A stretch of DNA of 64,000 nucleotides. Origin: JAHDHW01 sp965220465 (GTDB lineage: Bacteria; Bacteroidota; Bacteroidia; Chitinophagales; Saprospiraceae). A program made the translations under genes and the position numbers. The notes under the pieces are model-generated. The model searched no databases. It was not told the origin of the DNA and saw only the letters and a program-made list of their open reading frames with translations. Of this stretch, positions 51,450 through 61,495 are shown one piece after another. Location of the stretch: NCBI GenBank assembly GCA_965220465.1, contig CBDCPZ010000024.1, forward strand, positions 620,001-684,000. Direction: 5' to 3'. Numbering within the stretch: the first letter of the stretch is position 1; each line of letters starts with the position of its first letter.

Positions 51450-51564
51450 TGGATACTTTGATCGCGGAGTGAAGAACTCCTCTAGCTCCTCTTAGGAAGA
51501 GGAGAACCTTTAACGCTGGCCTTACTTCAGAAAGTCCCTCTTTCAAGAGAGATTTAGGGAGTTC
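51450..51564. repeat. 115-bp direct repeat, right copy
   Basis: This is the second copy of 50912-51026, 89% identical by hand count. It preserves the tail of the DUF4249 coding sequence (codons for MDTLIAE then TGA) without the rest of the gene. Weaker similarity extends about 20 bases to the left. It ends 7 bp before the stop codon of the next minus-strand lipoprotein gene. Confidence 0.85.
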
Positions 51565-51570
51565 AAGTAT

Positions 51571-51885
51571 TCAATTCCCTTCAAGATATTCCAAATAAAT
51601 CGTGTCACCATCCATATCTTTTGTGGTATGGCCGATATAATTTGCCTTATAAATGGTAACCAAGTCTTTACAAGAATTGTGTTTGTAACTGAAGTAACCT
51701 TTGCTATCTGTGAATACTGCCGGCGACATGGTGTCTTTTCCAGGCACAACTGATATAATATCTACCCTTGCATTTTCAATGGGAGTTTGTTTTATTTTAT
51801 CATAGACAAATCCGTTGCCTTCGTGATTGCAATTGCAAGAAGAAAAGAAAACAATGAAAAACGAAAACAGGAAAAAGCATTTCAT
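51571..51885 (-). CDS. Small lipoprotein with carboxypeptidase-regulatory-like domain
   Basis: This 104-residue protein starts at the ATG at 51885, which is followed by a lipoprotein signal (CFFLFSFFIVFFSSC); an earlier ATG adds seven residues. The mature part is one small beta domain (GFVYDKIKQTPIENARVDIIS, then VFTDSKGYFSY), typical of CarboxypepD_reg-like folds. Role unknown. A -7-like TATATTTG lies at 51904-51911 on the minus strand, without a clear upstream element. Confidence 0.65.
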   Translation of the reverse strand: MKCFFLFSFFIVFFSSCNCNHEGNGFVYDKIKQTPIENARVDIISVVPGKDTMSPAVFTDSKGYFSYKHNSCKDLVTIYKANYIGHTTKDMDGDTIYLEYLEGN

Positions 51886-52120
51886 AGGTAATTTATTTTT
51901 GATCAAATATAATGTTTTGTTGTGAATATCTCTTCTGGCACTATTAATGAAATTAATATTTTTGTATTGTAAAATCTTGATTTTGAAACTCTTATGGCTT
52001 TCAATTATTTTTTTTCAAAAAAAATATAAAAAGACTAAGGGTATCTTTCGTTCGATGTGTATTAAGAGTGAATTTGAAAATATTATTAGAAAAAAATTTA
52101 AACCTAAAAGATTAAATATC

Positions 52121-52939
52121 ATGAAAAAATTAAATGTAGCGTTAGTACTTATTCTTTCTCTTTTCATTTTGCAATCATGTCAAAAAGATGAATTAACAAG
52201 TCCTGATCCTCAAGGGCAAAAAGCGCCGGCTCTTCCAAACACTGAATCTTTTATCATGCCTTATAATGCTTTTGAAGAATTTAGTGGAGAAGATGACTCC
52301 AGAACTACAAGCAATTGGCTTTATTCTGCTTCACACGTTGTGGTTTGGAATACTGTTTTGACCGTGCATCTTGCGGTTCCTGTACTTGCATTTTATGAGT
52401 CTTTCAAGCATGATGCTGTATACCAGGGTAGTGGAGTTTGGTTGTGGGCTTATGATATTAATAGCAGCGGATCAACATATCACGCAAAATTATATGGTGA
52501 ATTACTAGCTACCGATGAAGTGAAATGGGAAATGCATATTTCGCAGGAAGGTGGATTCTCAGAGGTCATGTGGTATTCAGGAGTTACGGCAATCGGTGGT
52601 GATTACGCTAGTTGGACTTTAAATTACAACGGTTATAACCCAACTCCAATCATCAATATCGATTACGAGAAAAACAACGGTAGTGATGTTGCATCTATCA
52701 AATACACGAACATCATTCCAAGTGCTCCAGAAAATGGTTCATTTATCGAATACAGAGTGTCAACCGGACAAGGAGTTGACTTTAATAGAGCTTATGATAT
52801 TTACAAAAGTGAAAGTGACAACCTCATGGAAATCAATTGGAACAACCCAGGAAACAATGGTCGTGTGAAAGACGCAGAGCATTTTCAGGATAGTGAATGG
52901 CATTGTTGGGATTACAACCTTCAGGATATTAATTGTTAG
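52121..52939 (+). CDS. Lipoprotein of unknown function
   Basis: This 272-residue protein begins at ATG 52121 with a lipoprotein signal (KKLNVALVLILSLFILQSC). A longer in-frame start at 51947 would place 58 unlikely residues before it. The mature protein is rich in Trp, Tyr and Ser, with strands such as VWLWAYDINSSGSTYHAKLYG and WEMHISQEGGFSEVMWYSG, suggesting a secreted beta-sandwich or lipocalin-like barrel. It ends in a Cys/Trp-rich segment (EWHCWDYNLQDINC). I recognise no family. It is followed by a shared terminator and the convergent glycosyltransferase gene. Confidence 0.65.
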   Translation: MKKLNVALVLILSLFILQSCQKDELTSPDPQGQKAPALPNTESFIMPYNAFEEFSGEDDSRTTSNWLYSASHVVVWNTVLTVHLAVPVLAFYESFKHDAVYQGSGVWLWAYDINSSGSTYHAKLYGELLATDEVKWEMHISQEGGFSEVMWYSGVTAIGGDYASWTLNYNGYNPTPIINIDYEKNNGSDVASIKYTNIIPSAPENGSFIEYRVSTGQGVDFNRAYDIYKSESDNLMEINWNNPGNNGRVKDAEHFQDSEWHCWDYNLQDINC

Positions 52940-52965
52940 CATTATTTTCTAAGAAGCACATTTTG

Positions 52966-52998
52966 CAAGCCCGGAGGATTTATTTCTTCGGGCTTTTT
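52966..52998. terminator. Bidirectional terminator
   Basis: AAGCCCG and CGGGCTT form a GC-rich stem with T-runs on both strands, between the stop codons of two convergent genes. Confidence 0.75.
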
Positions 52999-54132
52999 TT
53001 ATTGGTCGTTTTTCAAAACATTTTGATACAAATCCATCATCTCATTCGAAAGTTGTTTGCTTTTAAAACGCTGAACATAATGGAACCCTTTTTCAGCAAG
53101 TGTCTTTGCATATTCGGGGTTTGAAAGTATTTTTTCAATTCCGGATTTTATAAGTCCTGGAGAAGGCTTTTCAATGTAATGAGCGCCTGGTCCGGCTGCT
53201 TCGGGTAAAGAGGAAGCGGTTGTTGTGATTACCGGCGTTTTTAAAAATAGTGCTTCGATAAGCGGAATGCCAAAACCTTCGTAAATTGATGGATAAATCA
53301 GCATTTTAGCATTTTGATAGATTGCCGGGAAGTCTGAAAAAGAAACGTTTTTAGGGAAAATAACTAGTGATTCTAGCTGGTTTTTAGCTATATATTCCAT
53401 CACTTCTTTTTTATAATTTTTGCCATCTCCCAAAACAACAATTGGTAGTTGGGAGTTCTTTGGTAATTGATGGATGGCTTGAATGACTGGCAATAGTTTT
53501 TTGCGTTCGATGATCGATCCAACGTAAAGTAAATAATCTTTTGGCAGTTGGTATTTTTGTTGAATATTTATTGGGTTTTTAACAGTGGCTGGATTTTTAA
53601 AAAGTGTATCGCAGGTCTGGTAAATTACCTCTATTTTTTCCGGAGGAATGTTGTAAAAACAGATAATGTCTTTTTTTGTGCTTTCGCTGATGGCCACGAT
53701 TCGATCTGCATTTTCGCAGCTATATTTAAATTTCCAATCATAGATTTTTCGATCAATAAACGGAAATTGTTCGGGGTAATGTTTGAAAATAAGATCGTGA
53801 ATGGTTACGACACTTTTAATTTTAGTTTTCTGTAAACCAAAAGGAATTTCATGGCTCAATCCATGGAATAACTGAACCTGGTTTTGATCCAGCTCTTTTT
53901 TTATACCTAAACTTCGCCAAAATGCGCTGTTGCCTTTTGCTGTTTTTATCGTGTATTTTGAAGGATTATAAAAGGGTTGGGTACGATCATTTTTTTTGAC
54001 CTTTGGAGAGAAAAGCCAATATTCATTCTCAGGAAAATAATCAGACAAATCTTGTAAAAGCGTTCTGCTATAATTTCCCAACCCGGTAAAATTATTAAAC
54101 AATCTTTTGGCATCGTAGCCAATTCTAATCAT
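52999..54132 (-). CDS. Family 4 (GT-B) glycosyltransferase
   Basis: The protein has about 377 residues from the ATG at 54132 (MIRIGYDAKRLFNNFTGLGNYSR). The N-terminal glycine loop TGLGNYSR, HGLSHEIPF, VTIHDLIFKHYPEQFP and the C-terminal nucleotide-sugar site YPSIYEGFGIPLIEAL (E-x7-E motif) are all typical of retaining GT4 enzymes. It probably transfers a sugar to a lipid-linked or surface polysaccharide at the inner face of the membrane. No other polysaccharide genes are nearby, so its acceptor cannot be guessed. Confidence 0.9.
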   Translation of the reverse strand: MIRIGYDAKRLFNNFTGLGNYSRTLLQDLSDYFPENEYWLFSPKVKKNDRTQPFYNPSKYTIKTAKGNSAFWRSLGIKKELDQNQVQLFHGLSHEIPFGLQKTKIKSVVTIHDLIFKHYPEQFPFIDRKIYDWKFKYSCENADRIVAISESTKKDIICFYNIPPEKIEVIYQTCDTLFKNPATVKNPINIQQKYQLPKDYLLYVGSIIERKKLLPVIQAIHQLPKNSQLPIVVLGDGKNYKKEVMEYIAKNQLESLVIFPKNVSFSDFPAIYQNAKMLIYPSIYEGFGIPLIEALFLKTPVITTTASSLPEAAGPGAHYIEKPSPGLIKSGIEKILSNPEYAKTLAEKGFHYVQRFKSKQLSNEMMDLYQNVLKNDQ

Positions 54133-54192
54133 GTTCCTGGCTTTTACATTAAGAATCAAAAAGAATTTCAATTAAGTAAGCCGAAAATAGAA

Positions 54193-54217
54193 AAAAGCCG
54201 TTCATTGAACGGCTTTT
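54193..54217 (-). terminator. Intrinsic terminator of the EF-G-like gene
   Basis: AAAAGCCGTTCA pairs with TGAACGGCTTTT around one base, about 30 bp after the stop codon at 54247, with A/T runs on both sides. Confidence 0.75.
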
Positions 54218-54246
54218 ATACTTATAAAACACAAATTTAAATAATA

Positions 54247-56373
54247 TTAAGCTTCCTGCAACTCTGCCTGGTAATCAGCAATGAGTTGTTTTTGCAAGTC
54301 ATGTGGAACAGGGTTAAACTCAGCAAACTTCTGCGAGAATTTTGCTTTCCCTTGCGTTAATGACCTCAAAGTGGAAGAATATTTATACAGCTCAGCCTGA
54401 GGTACTTTAGCTCGGATTTGCTGATAATGCCCAACAGCACCCATACCTTGAATGATAGCACGACGGGTCTGAAGGTCGCCCATCACATCGCCCATCACTT
54501 CGTCAGAGCAAAGGATTTCGAGGTCGTAGATTGGTTCCATCAGTTGTGGCGCAGCATTCTGGAATGCATTTTTGAATACATTAGCAGATGCTAGCATAAA
54601 CGCCATATCATTGGAATCCACTGCGTGCATTTTTCCATCATAAATACACACTCTGATATCGCGACAATAAGAGCCTGTTAAAGGGCCTTCTTCCATTTTT
54701 TGCATCACTCCTTTTTTGATTGCATTGGAATATTTAGCATCTATCGATCCACCAACGATGCACCAGAGAAAAACTAATTTTCCGCCCCAAGGCAATTCAT
54801 CTACTTCTGTTTTCCGTACATTGAGGCCATCTGGATCAGCCATTCCATCATGGTAGGGTTCAATCCGCATATGCACTTCTCCAAATTGGCCAGCACCACC
54901 ACTTTGCTTTTTATGGCGATAAGAATCATTGGCTTCTTTGGTTATTGTTTCCATGTATGCGATTTTTGGTTTTTCAAATTCCATCGATACCTGGTACATC
55001 TTTTCTATTCGATACTTAATAATATCGAGGTGCAATTGACCTTGTCCATGCAATAAAGTCTGCTTTAAAGATTTTGATTGTTCGACGATCAAAGTAGGGT
55101 CTTCTTCTTGAATTTGATGAAGTGCTTTGATCAACTTTTCCATGTCATTTTTACTTGGGGGATTTACCGCTGTTCGAATCCTTGCCGATGGAAAATGTAT
55201 TGGATCTATTACCGTATTGTCTCCTTTTGGAGCTAGTGTGTTGTTGGAGTGTGTGTTTTTCAATTTTACAGTCACACCAATATCACCTGCCCTTAATTCG
55301 TCAACAGGTTCGCGGTTTTTACCATTAGCTACAAAAAGCTGACTTAGCCGTTCTGTTGATCGATTATTATTATTTATAAATTCATCTCCTGCTTTTACAA
55401 CTCCTGAATAAACTTTAAAATAAGAAACCAGCCCAATCCTTGGTTCAGACATCGTTTTGTAGATAAACAAAACCGGCTTCTCCTTTGAATCGCATTTTAA
55501 AGTACCGCCATCTTCCAATTCAGCGTCAGGCCGATCTGCCGGTGAAGGAGCAATATCGTTGATAAAACCCATGATTCGCCCACTTCCCATATTTAGTTCA
55601 GCAGACACACAAAAAACAGGAAAAATTTCTTGTTTTGCCATTGCAATCCGTAAACCTTCAGCCAATTCATTTTCATTAAGCGATCCTTCTTCAAAAAACT
55701 TCTCCATCAATGTTTCGTCATTTTCTGCAGCTGCTTCTACCAACGCATTGTGCATTTCCTGTGCGCGTTCAATTTCCGAATCAGGGATTGGCTGCTTTTT
55801 AGGTTTTCCACCACCTTCCGGAAAAACATACATGATCATTCGCAAAGCATCAACGATGGTATTAAAACCAGCACCTTGATTTAAAGGATATTGAACAGGG
55901 ATTACTTTGTGTCCGAATCTGTTTTTTGCTTGTTCCAAAGTACTATCATAATCTGCTTTATCATTGTCGATGTGATTGACAGCGAAAATAGTAGGGGTGT
56001 TTAATTTTGCAATATATTCCCAGATCAATTCGGTTCCTACTTCAACGCCGCTTCTTGCATTGAGTAACATGACGGCGGTGTCGGCAACTTTGAGAGAAGA
56101 CACCAATTCTCCAACAAAGTCATCAAAACCCGGAGTATCAATAATATTAATTTTACAGTCTCTCCAATTGGCATGCATGAGCGTGCTGAAAATCGAATTA
56201 CCTCTTTCCTGTTCGATTTTAGTAAAATCAGAAGTGGTTGTCTTATCATTTACCGTTCCTCTTCGATTAGTTGCTTTTGCTTCAAAAAGCATGGTCTCCG
56301 CCAATGTCGTTTTTCCGGAGCCTGAGTGCCCCAATAAAACAACGTTTCTGATATTTTTTGTGTTGTAGCTCAT
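54247..56373 (-). CDS. Elongation factor G-like translational GTPase (EF-G paralogue)
   Basis: The protein has about 708 residues from the ATG at 56373 (MSYNTKNIRNVVLLGHSG). The GTPase boxes differ from canonical EF-G: G1 is GHSGSGKTT, G3 is DTPGFDDF (canonical DTPGHVDF, so the catalytic His is Phe), and G4 is NHID (canonical NKMD). Domain II onwards is EF-G-like (DPTLIVEQSKSLKQTLLHGQGQLHLDII, then RHKKQSGGAGQFGEV). These changes mark the EF-G-like/EF-G2 group rather than the housekeeping factor. It may act on ribosomes in recycling, stress or an unknown step. It is a single gene with its own terminator. Confidence 0.88.
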   Translation of the reverse strand: MSYNTKNIRNVVLLGHSGSGKTTLAETMLFEAKATNRRGTVNDKTTTSDFTKIEQERGNSIFSTLMHANWRDCKINIIDTPGFDDFVGELVSSLKVADTAVMLLNARSGVEVGTELIWEYIAKLNTPTIFAVNHIDNDKADYDSTLEQAKNRFGHKVIPVQYPLNQGAGFNTIVDALRMIMYVFPEGGGKPKKQPIPDSEIERAQEMHNALVEAAAENDETLMEKFFEEGSLNENELAEGLRIAMAKQEIFPVFCVSAELNMGSGRIMGFINDIAPSPADRPDAELEDGGTLKCDSKEKPVLFIYKTMSEPRIGLVSYFKVYSGVVKAGDEFINNNNRSTERLSQLFVANGKNREPVDELRAGDIGVTVKLKNTHSNNTLAPKGDNTVIDPIHFPSARIRTAVNPPSKNDMEKLIKALHQIQEEDPTLIVEQSKSLKQTLLHGQGQLHLDIIKYRIEKMYQVSMEFEKPKIAYMETITKEANDSYRHKKQSGGAGQFGEVHMRIEPYHDGMADPDGLNVRKTEVDELPWGGKLVFLWCIVGGSIDAKYSNAIKKGVMQKMEEGPLTGSYCRDIRVCIYDGKMHAVDSNDMAFMLASANVFKNAFQNAAPQLMEPIYDLEILCSDEVMGDVMGDLQTRRAIIQGMGAVGHYQQIRAKVPQAELYKYSSTLRSLTQGKAKFSQKFAEFNPVPHDLQKQLIADYQAELQEA

Positions 56374-56602
56374 ATATAGTGTCTGTTTTTTATATGTTAA
56401 CAATATTATTTTATGTCAGCCTTCGTAGAGAAAAGAAGGGCAATGAATTTAGGGAATATTAAGCAAATGAACAAAGATTAGGAGCTCTAAAAAATAATAT
56501 TTATTTTTTTAGAATAAGAAATGAGGGAATAGGAATTCCTGAAAGTGGAGACTTGCTCAATTTAATAAGTTTTTTATCGCTGGAGTTAGGACGAAGGCAA
56601 GT

Positions 56603-59600
56603 TTAGAAAATGAGTAGCTTTTCAAAGGCCGTTTTATTTTTTGATTGCATTTTTATAAAATACATACCAAAGGACAATTCAGAAATATCCAATCGTTTTT
56701 TGGTTTTCCCGTTTATATTTGAAACCAGATATTCTTCCACTTTTTTACCGGCGACATCAAAAAGAATAATCCGGACATCCTGCGACGGATTATTTTGCCA
56801 TTCAATATCTACAAATTGATCAGCAGGGTTTGGAGTGATTATAATTTGAAATAGTTTTTCCGGTTCTATCGTATTTGTGGTTATCGTAATGTTTTGAGTA
56901 TTGCTCTGCTCACCACAATGATTGGAAACTGTAAACATTACAGGAAATGTGTTGTTTGCACCAAAACTGTGGCTTGGATTTTCTTCGATACTGGTGTTTC
57001 CATCCCCAAAATCCCAGAAATAAGTACTGCCGAAAACCGAATTGTTCGTAAACTCAACGACTCCATTGTCAATGTTGTATGAGAAATCTGCCACTGGTTC
57101 GTCAATAACCTTTATCGTTTCAACACTCTCATCCCAGCCTAATGAATTTGAGGTAAATAAACTAATATCATAAGTTCCGGTGTCATTAAAAACTACCGTA
57201 TGTGGTCCTTGGGAATCTGACGTTGAAGGCACGGCATTTACTCCAAAATTCCAAAAATAATTATCAATATCCTCCCCAAAGGAAGCGTTGCTAAAAGTCA
57301 GGCTTTCCCCTTTGCAAATCGATTTTTCATCAGGAAATACTGAAAATGAGGCTTGTGGATAAGTGCTGTATTCGTAAACGATGACATTGTCAATATATAA
57401 ATTATTTCCAAATCCATTGGTATTGACAAAACGCAAAGCTATTTTTTCTCCAATGTACTGGGACAGGTCAATAATTTCTGTACGCCAGTGTTCGGGAAGT
57501 GTCGGAACCCATCCTGTCATCGTGCTAACTGTAGTAGCCAATTGATTTCCGCTTTTTTGGTAAATGATGTGGTCGAAATTTTCCTTGCAATTCGTTGAAA
57601 GTTCAACTTTCAAATCATCCGAATAGGATTGATTGAAACGAGCATATGACAAATCAAACCGGAGATAAGGGGCTTGAGCATCAGTTAGATCGATCACTGC
57701 AAAAGATATCTTGTCTTCCTGACCGGGAGCATTGTAACTATGGTTGTTAACATAAACTACGTTGGTGATTGCTCCGGATTTTCCAAGTACTGAACTGTTT
57801 TCCCAGGTTTTAATACGGTCCGGATTTTCAATAATCCATGGCCCTGACCCTATTGGAATGTTTTCAAAATCTTCTTTAAAAGGTAATGGGGTTCCATTAT
57901 TAATTTGAATATAATTGGCTTTGACTGTTTCGTGGTTCCCTGCCGAATTGCTCGTGGTGAGTTTGATCGTATATTCTCCAACTTCATGAAATGAAACCAT
58001 TGGGTTTTGTGAGTTCATGTTTGTTCCGGCAATAAAGCTGACCGTTGGAGGGGTTATTTCCCAAGTCCAAAATTGTGGCGAATTGAAAGAATTGTCATAA
58101 AACTGAACAGCCTTATCCGAGCAGGTATTTTGAGTATTAACAGTAAATTCGGAAGTGGGCGAAGTAGCTGCATCAAGTAAGGAAATATTGTCAATCGCGA
58201 GATCAGACAGGTAGCCTGTACCAGAATAACCTCTAAAACGAATATTGATCAATTGCCCTGCAAAAGGACTAAGATCTACACTTATTTTATGCCAGAGGTC
58301 ACCGTGATCCCCTGATAAAGGAGTGATAATATTATTGTACCAAGTATCGCCATCGAAGAGATCAACATGAAGTTTGCCCATATCTGTTCCGAGCATGTGG
58401 TACCAAAAAGAAAATTCTGGTTGAACGGTGCCAATCAGATCAAGACAAGGGCTAATCAAGACAGCCTGTTGGTCATTACAACCCAAAGAGCCTTCAATGT
58501 ATAAATATTTGCCTGTGGTTGTATTGGTGTTTTGATCAGATTCCGGGCCTGTTGCATAGGTAGTTGTAAAGCCATTGTTGACCAGCCAATCCAATTCATC
58601 GCCAGATTGGTTGGTTTCATTAATCCAGCCGTCAGATAAAAAACATTCGCTTTCACATTGTGCATTTACGTTGCAATTTTCAAACGAATCAAAATTTTCA
58701 AAATAAGGAATAGAAAAAGTTGATCCTGAAATAACAGTAAATTGAAAATGAAGGGTGTCGTTATAAAATGCTTCATCATTTTCCAGGTTGGTCCAAACCC
58801 TTATTTTATGTGTTCCTATTGAACTAGCAATTATCTCTGTTTGAAAAGTGTAGTTTACGGTAATCAAAGATGGAATGGAGCTGGTATATTGCTCTTCAAC
58901 TATTTCTTCATTATTGTATTGGTAAAAAACAGTAAAGCCAGATTGAATGACCGTTCCATTATTCCTGATATTTATACTAACAGGAATCGGGTTATCAAAA
59001 CAACTTTGAATCGAACTTGAAGTGGGTGAGGCAAGATTTAAAAGGCATAAATCATTTTCAACGATACAATCAATTAAACCTTGATCATGGTTGATTGCAA
59101 TTGCTCTTTTACTCTTTTCATTTTGAGGGCCAACACTACTTACTGAAAACCAATACTCTATATTTGGATTTGAAATCGGAACATCAATTTCGGAGTTATT
59201 GGTAGTGCCGATGCTGTCCATGTATCTTTCTCCAAGCTTGTAAACAATATAAGAAACGGCTTCATCAACAGGTTCCCAAGCCAAATGAATATAATCAGGG
59301 CAAACCTGAGTGATTTTAAAATCTGTCGGAGTTTTGAGGATGTTGACTGGCGCAGCATTAATCGCTGAAATATTGTTTCTACTAACCCGAATAAAAAATT
59401 GGCCACTCTGCAAAGTTGGAACGATCCAATCATAATAGCATATGGAACTTGGAACGGTTGTAATTGGAATCCAGGAATTTCCGTTATTCGTTGAATATTC
59501 CAGCATAAAATCTCCGGAGTTTTCAGCTGCATCCCAATAGATACGCTCTGTAGAACCAGGCTGCCAGCGTTCTCCTCCAAAAGGATAAACCAAGGTAAGG

Positions 59601-61495
59601 TAGTCGGTTTCCATTTCAAAAACGATAAAGTACTTTTGATGGCCAAAAGGGATTTCGAAGCCATCGACGATTATTTCATAGTTTCCCGGTGTTGGGTTTT
59701 CTATTACAACCTGTTCAACATTATTAAGGTGATCAATTCCTCTGGTGGCTGGCTGGCTTAAAGCGGCAGCATCGGGAGTATGGCTTAAAACCCATGGCAG
59801 ATATTGGTTATTCTCATCGACCAATTGTAAATCAAGGTCATTCACCAATGATTTTGAAGTAACCGTTGATCCCTGATAGTCATTCCAATAAAGCATTACC
59901 TTTAAAGCCGTAACGTCTGAAGGAACCTGAATCGAAAACTGATGGCTTTCATTTTGATCAATTTCACCTTCAAAATATCGGCCTTCTTCAAGGGTCAGCA
60001 AAGAACGATAAGCATTCACACGCCCCCATCCGTATGAAAAATCAGGTCCTTTATTTCCCAAATCTTCAGCAGTATTGAGCAAACTTGCTTTTAAAAGAGC
60101 TGACTCAGGGAATTCGTCATTATGAAGTTCTTGATATGCCTGAAACAACTGCGCCATTACTCCTGCAACTCCGGGTGCAGCAGCAGAGGAACCGCTTGCA
60201 ATCTGAAATTCATTGTTTGGACCAGTTGAATACTGGCCGGTACCATTTGCACAAATATCGGGTTTGATTCGACCGTCATTAGCTGGCCCGCGGCTACTGT
60301 TAAAAACAAGTTCATCGTTTGCAGTTAAATTTCCAACAGCAAGGACATTTTTTCCAACTTTAACGCCACCTGTGATATTGCCCCAACCTTCGCCTGCACC
60401 ATAACCGCAATCCTGATCACCGGCATTTCCAGCTGAAAATACATGCATCAAAAATGGATTTTCGTAAATCTGCTTATCCGCCAGTTGTGTAAATGTAGTA
60501 TAGCCACGATTGCAACCATCACTATAAGAGGTTGAAGTAATCACGATGCCTTGCGTTTCATAGAGATTGGCAGCATTTTCAATCACCTCAAAACCATTAA
60601 AAAGATGAATGATTGCGCCTTTTGCCATCCCTTGTTTGTCTGGATCGAGATTGTCCGCTCCAGCTAGAATCCCTGCAACCATATTACAATGAGCATCCTC
60701 GGAATTAGCGGTAAGTTCATTTTGTATAAGGCGGCCGGTAAAATCAATATGAGGGCCAATCATTCCATAATCGCCAATGGCTACATGCACACCGCTTCCG
60801 TCATAATGCCTTCCGCTATTAAATTGAGTTGCGATCATATTAGATCGATGCAAGGAACGTCCTTGTACATCTTCCTGAAAAGCAAATTCAGGCGCTTTTT
60901 CAATATAAACCACCATTGAATGATTGGCAATTCTTTCTAAAATGCTTGTATTTAAAACTAAGTTGAAAGTATGATTTTGGGTATTGTTGCTGATTATTTC
61001 GATACGGTTTTGATTTAAATAATCCAACACGATTTCTTCGGGAATATTTTTTTGATATTGCAGGACGACCTCTAGCTTGTTCGATTCATTTTCTCTGATT
61101 TCAGTGTTGATTGCTTTATCGATTTTATCAGTTGTTTGGATCGCTGTAACACTTTTGATATCTAGTTCATGCAATATTCCGGAATCAAGATTAGCAGGGA
61201 TCGAAGCGATATAAGTCAGATGAGGAATGTAATCGAGCAATTCGACTCCATTTGCAATTAGTTTGCGTTTTTGAGAAACGGTAGGAATAGTGTTGAATTG
61301 TATAAAACGGTAGTATTTTCCGGCGACAAGTTCAGAATGGTCAAAATGCAAAAAGTCATTGGAATCGTTCTGTGGAATAAGTTTTTCACCAGATTTTAAA
61401 AACACCACATTTTTGCTGCTTTGCGTTTGTGCAAAAGCATTTGTCGCCATACAAAAAATGGCAATTATGGTACTTATAATTCTAAGCGTTCCCAT
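56603..61495 (-). CDS. Secreted subtilisin-like (S8) protease with PKD domains and T9SS sorting domain
   Basis: This 1630-residue protein has a signal peptide (1-22), a pro-region (about 25-205), and an S8 domain (about 225-510) with catalytic Asp242 (VAIGDYG), His269 (EDAHCNM), oxyanion Asn357 (SAGNAGD) and Ser437 (ASGSSAAAPG). A long array of beta modules follows: a P/pro-protein-like domain, Fn3-like (PTDFKITQVCPDYIHLAWEP), a CARDB-like and a MAM-like region, two or more PKD domains, and a C-terminal type A sorting domain (about 1550-1630; ITPNPADQFVDIEW, then LDISELSFGMYFIKM). It would be exported by the type IX system and attached to or released from the surface, degrading proteins outside. 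Confidence 0.92.
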   Translation of the reverse strand: MGTLRIISTIIAIFCMATNAFAQTQSSKNVVFLKSGEKLIPQNDSNDFLHFDHSELVAGKYYRFIQFNTIPTVSQKRKLIANGVELLDYIPHLTYIASIPANLDSGILHELDIKSVTAIQTTDKIDKAINTEIRENESNKLEVVLQYQKNIPEEIVLDYLNQNRIEIISNNTQNHTFNLVLNTSILERIANHSMVVYIEKAPEFAFQEDVQGRSLHRSNMIATQFNSGRHYDGSGVHVAIGDYGMIGPHIDFTGRLIQNELTANSEDAHCNMVAGILAGADNLDPDKQGMAKGAIIHLFNGFEVIENAANLYETQGIVITSTSYSDGCNRGYTTFTQLADKQIYENPFLMHVFSAGNAGDQDCGYGAGEGWGNITGGVKVGKNVLAVGNLTANDELVFNSSRGPANDGRIKPDICANGTGQYSTGPNNEFQIASGSSAAAPGVAGVMAQLFQAYQELHNDEFPESALLKASLLNTAEDLGNKGPDFSYGWGRVNAYRSLLTLEEGRYFEGEIDQNESHQFSIQVPSDVTALKVMLYWNDYQGSTVTSKSLVNDLDLQLVDENNQYLPWVLSHTPDAAALSQPATRGIDHLNNVEQVVIENPTPGNYEIIVDGFEIPFGHQKYFIVFEMETDYLTLVYPFGGERWQPGSTERIYWDAAENSGDFMLEYSTNNGNSWIPITTVPSSICYYDWIVPTLQSGQFFIRVSRNNISAINAAPVNILKTPTDFKITQVCPDYIHLAWEPVDEAVSYIVYKLGERYMDSIGTTNNSEIDVPISNPNIEYWFSVSSVGPQNEKSKRAIAINHDQGLIDCIVENDLCLLNLASPTSSSIQSCFDNPIPVSINIRNNGTVIQSGFTVFYQYNNEEIVEEQYTSSIPSLITVNYTFQTEIIASSIGTHKIRVWTNLENDEAFYNDTLHFQFTVISGSTFSIPYFENFDSFENCNVNAQCESECFLSDGWINETNQSGDELDWLVNNGFTTTYATGPESDQNTNTTTGKYLYIEGSLGCNDQQAVLISPCLDLIGTVQPEFSFWYHMLGTDMGKLHVDLFDGDTWYNNIITPLSGDHGDLWHKISVDLSPFAGQLINIRFRGYSGTGYLSDLAIDNISLLDAATSPTSEFTVNTQNTCSDKAVQFYDNSFNSPQFWTWEITPPTVSFIAGTNMNSQNPMVSFHEVGEYTIKLTTSNSAGNHETVKANYIQINNGTPLPFKEDFENIPIGSGPWIIENPDRIKTWENSSVLGKSGAITNVVYVNNHSYNAPGQEDKISFAVIDLTDAQAPYLRFDLSYARFNQSYSDDLKVELSTNCKENFDHIIYQKSGNQLATTVSTMTGWVPTLPEHWRTEIIDLSQYIGEKIALRFVNTNGFGNNLYIDNVIVYEYSTYPQASFSVFPDEKSICKGESLTFSNASFGEDIDNYFWNFGVNAVPSTSDSQGPHTVVFNDTGTYDISLFTSNSLGWDESVETIKVIDEPVADFSYNIDNGVVEFTNNSVFGSTYFWDFGDGNTSIEENPSHSFGANNTFPVMFTVSNHCGEQSNTQNITITTNTIEPEKLFQIIITPNPADQFVDIEWQNNPSQDVRIILFDVAGKKVEEYLVSNINGKTKKRLDISELSFGMYFIKMQSKNKTAFEKLLIF

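Noticed and set aside
51947..52120. Longer start for the lipoprotein at 52121
   Set aside because: The extra 58 residues precede a textbook lipoprotein signal peptide, which must be at the N-terminus.
59158..59664. 168-codon minus-strand frame inside the S8 protease gene
   Set aside because: It overlaps the protease frame on the same strand; the protease frame carries continuous domain signatures here.
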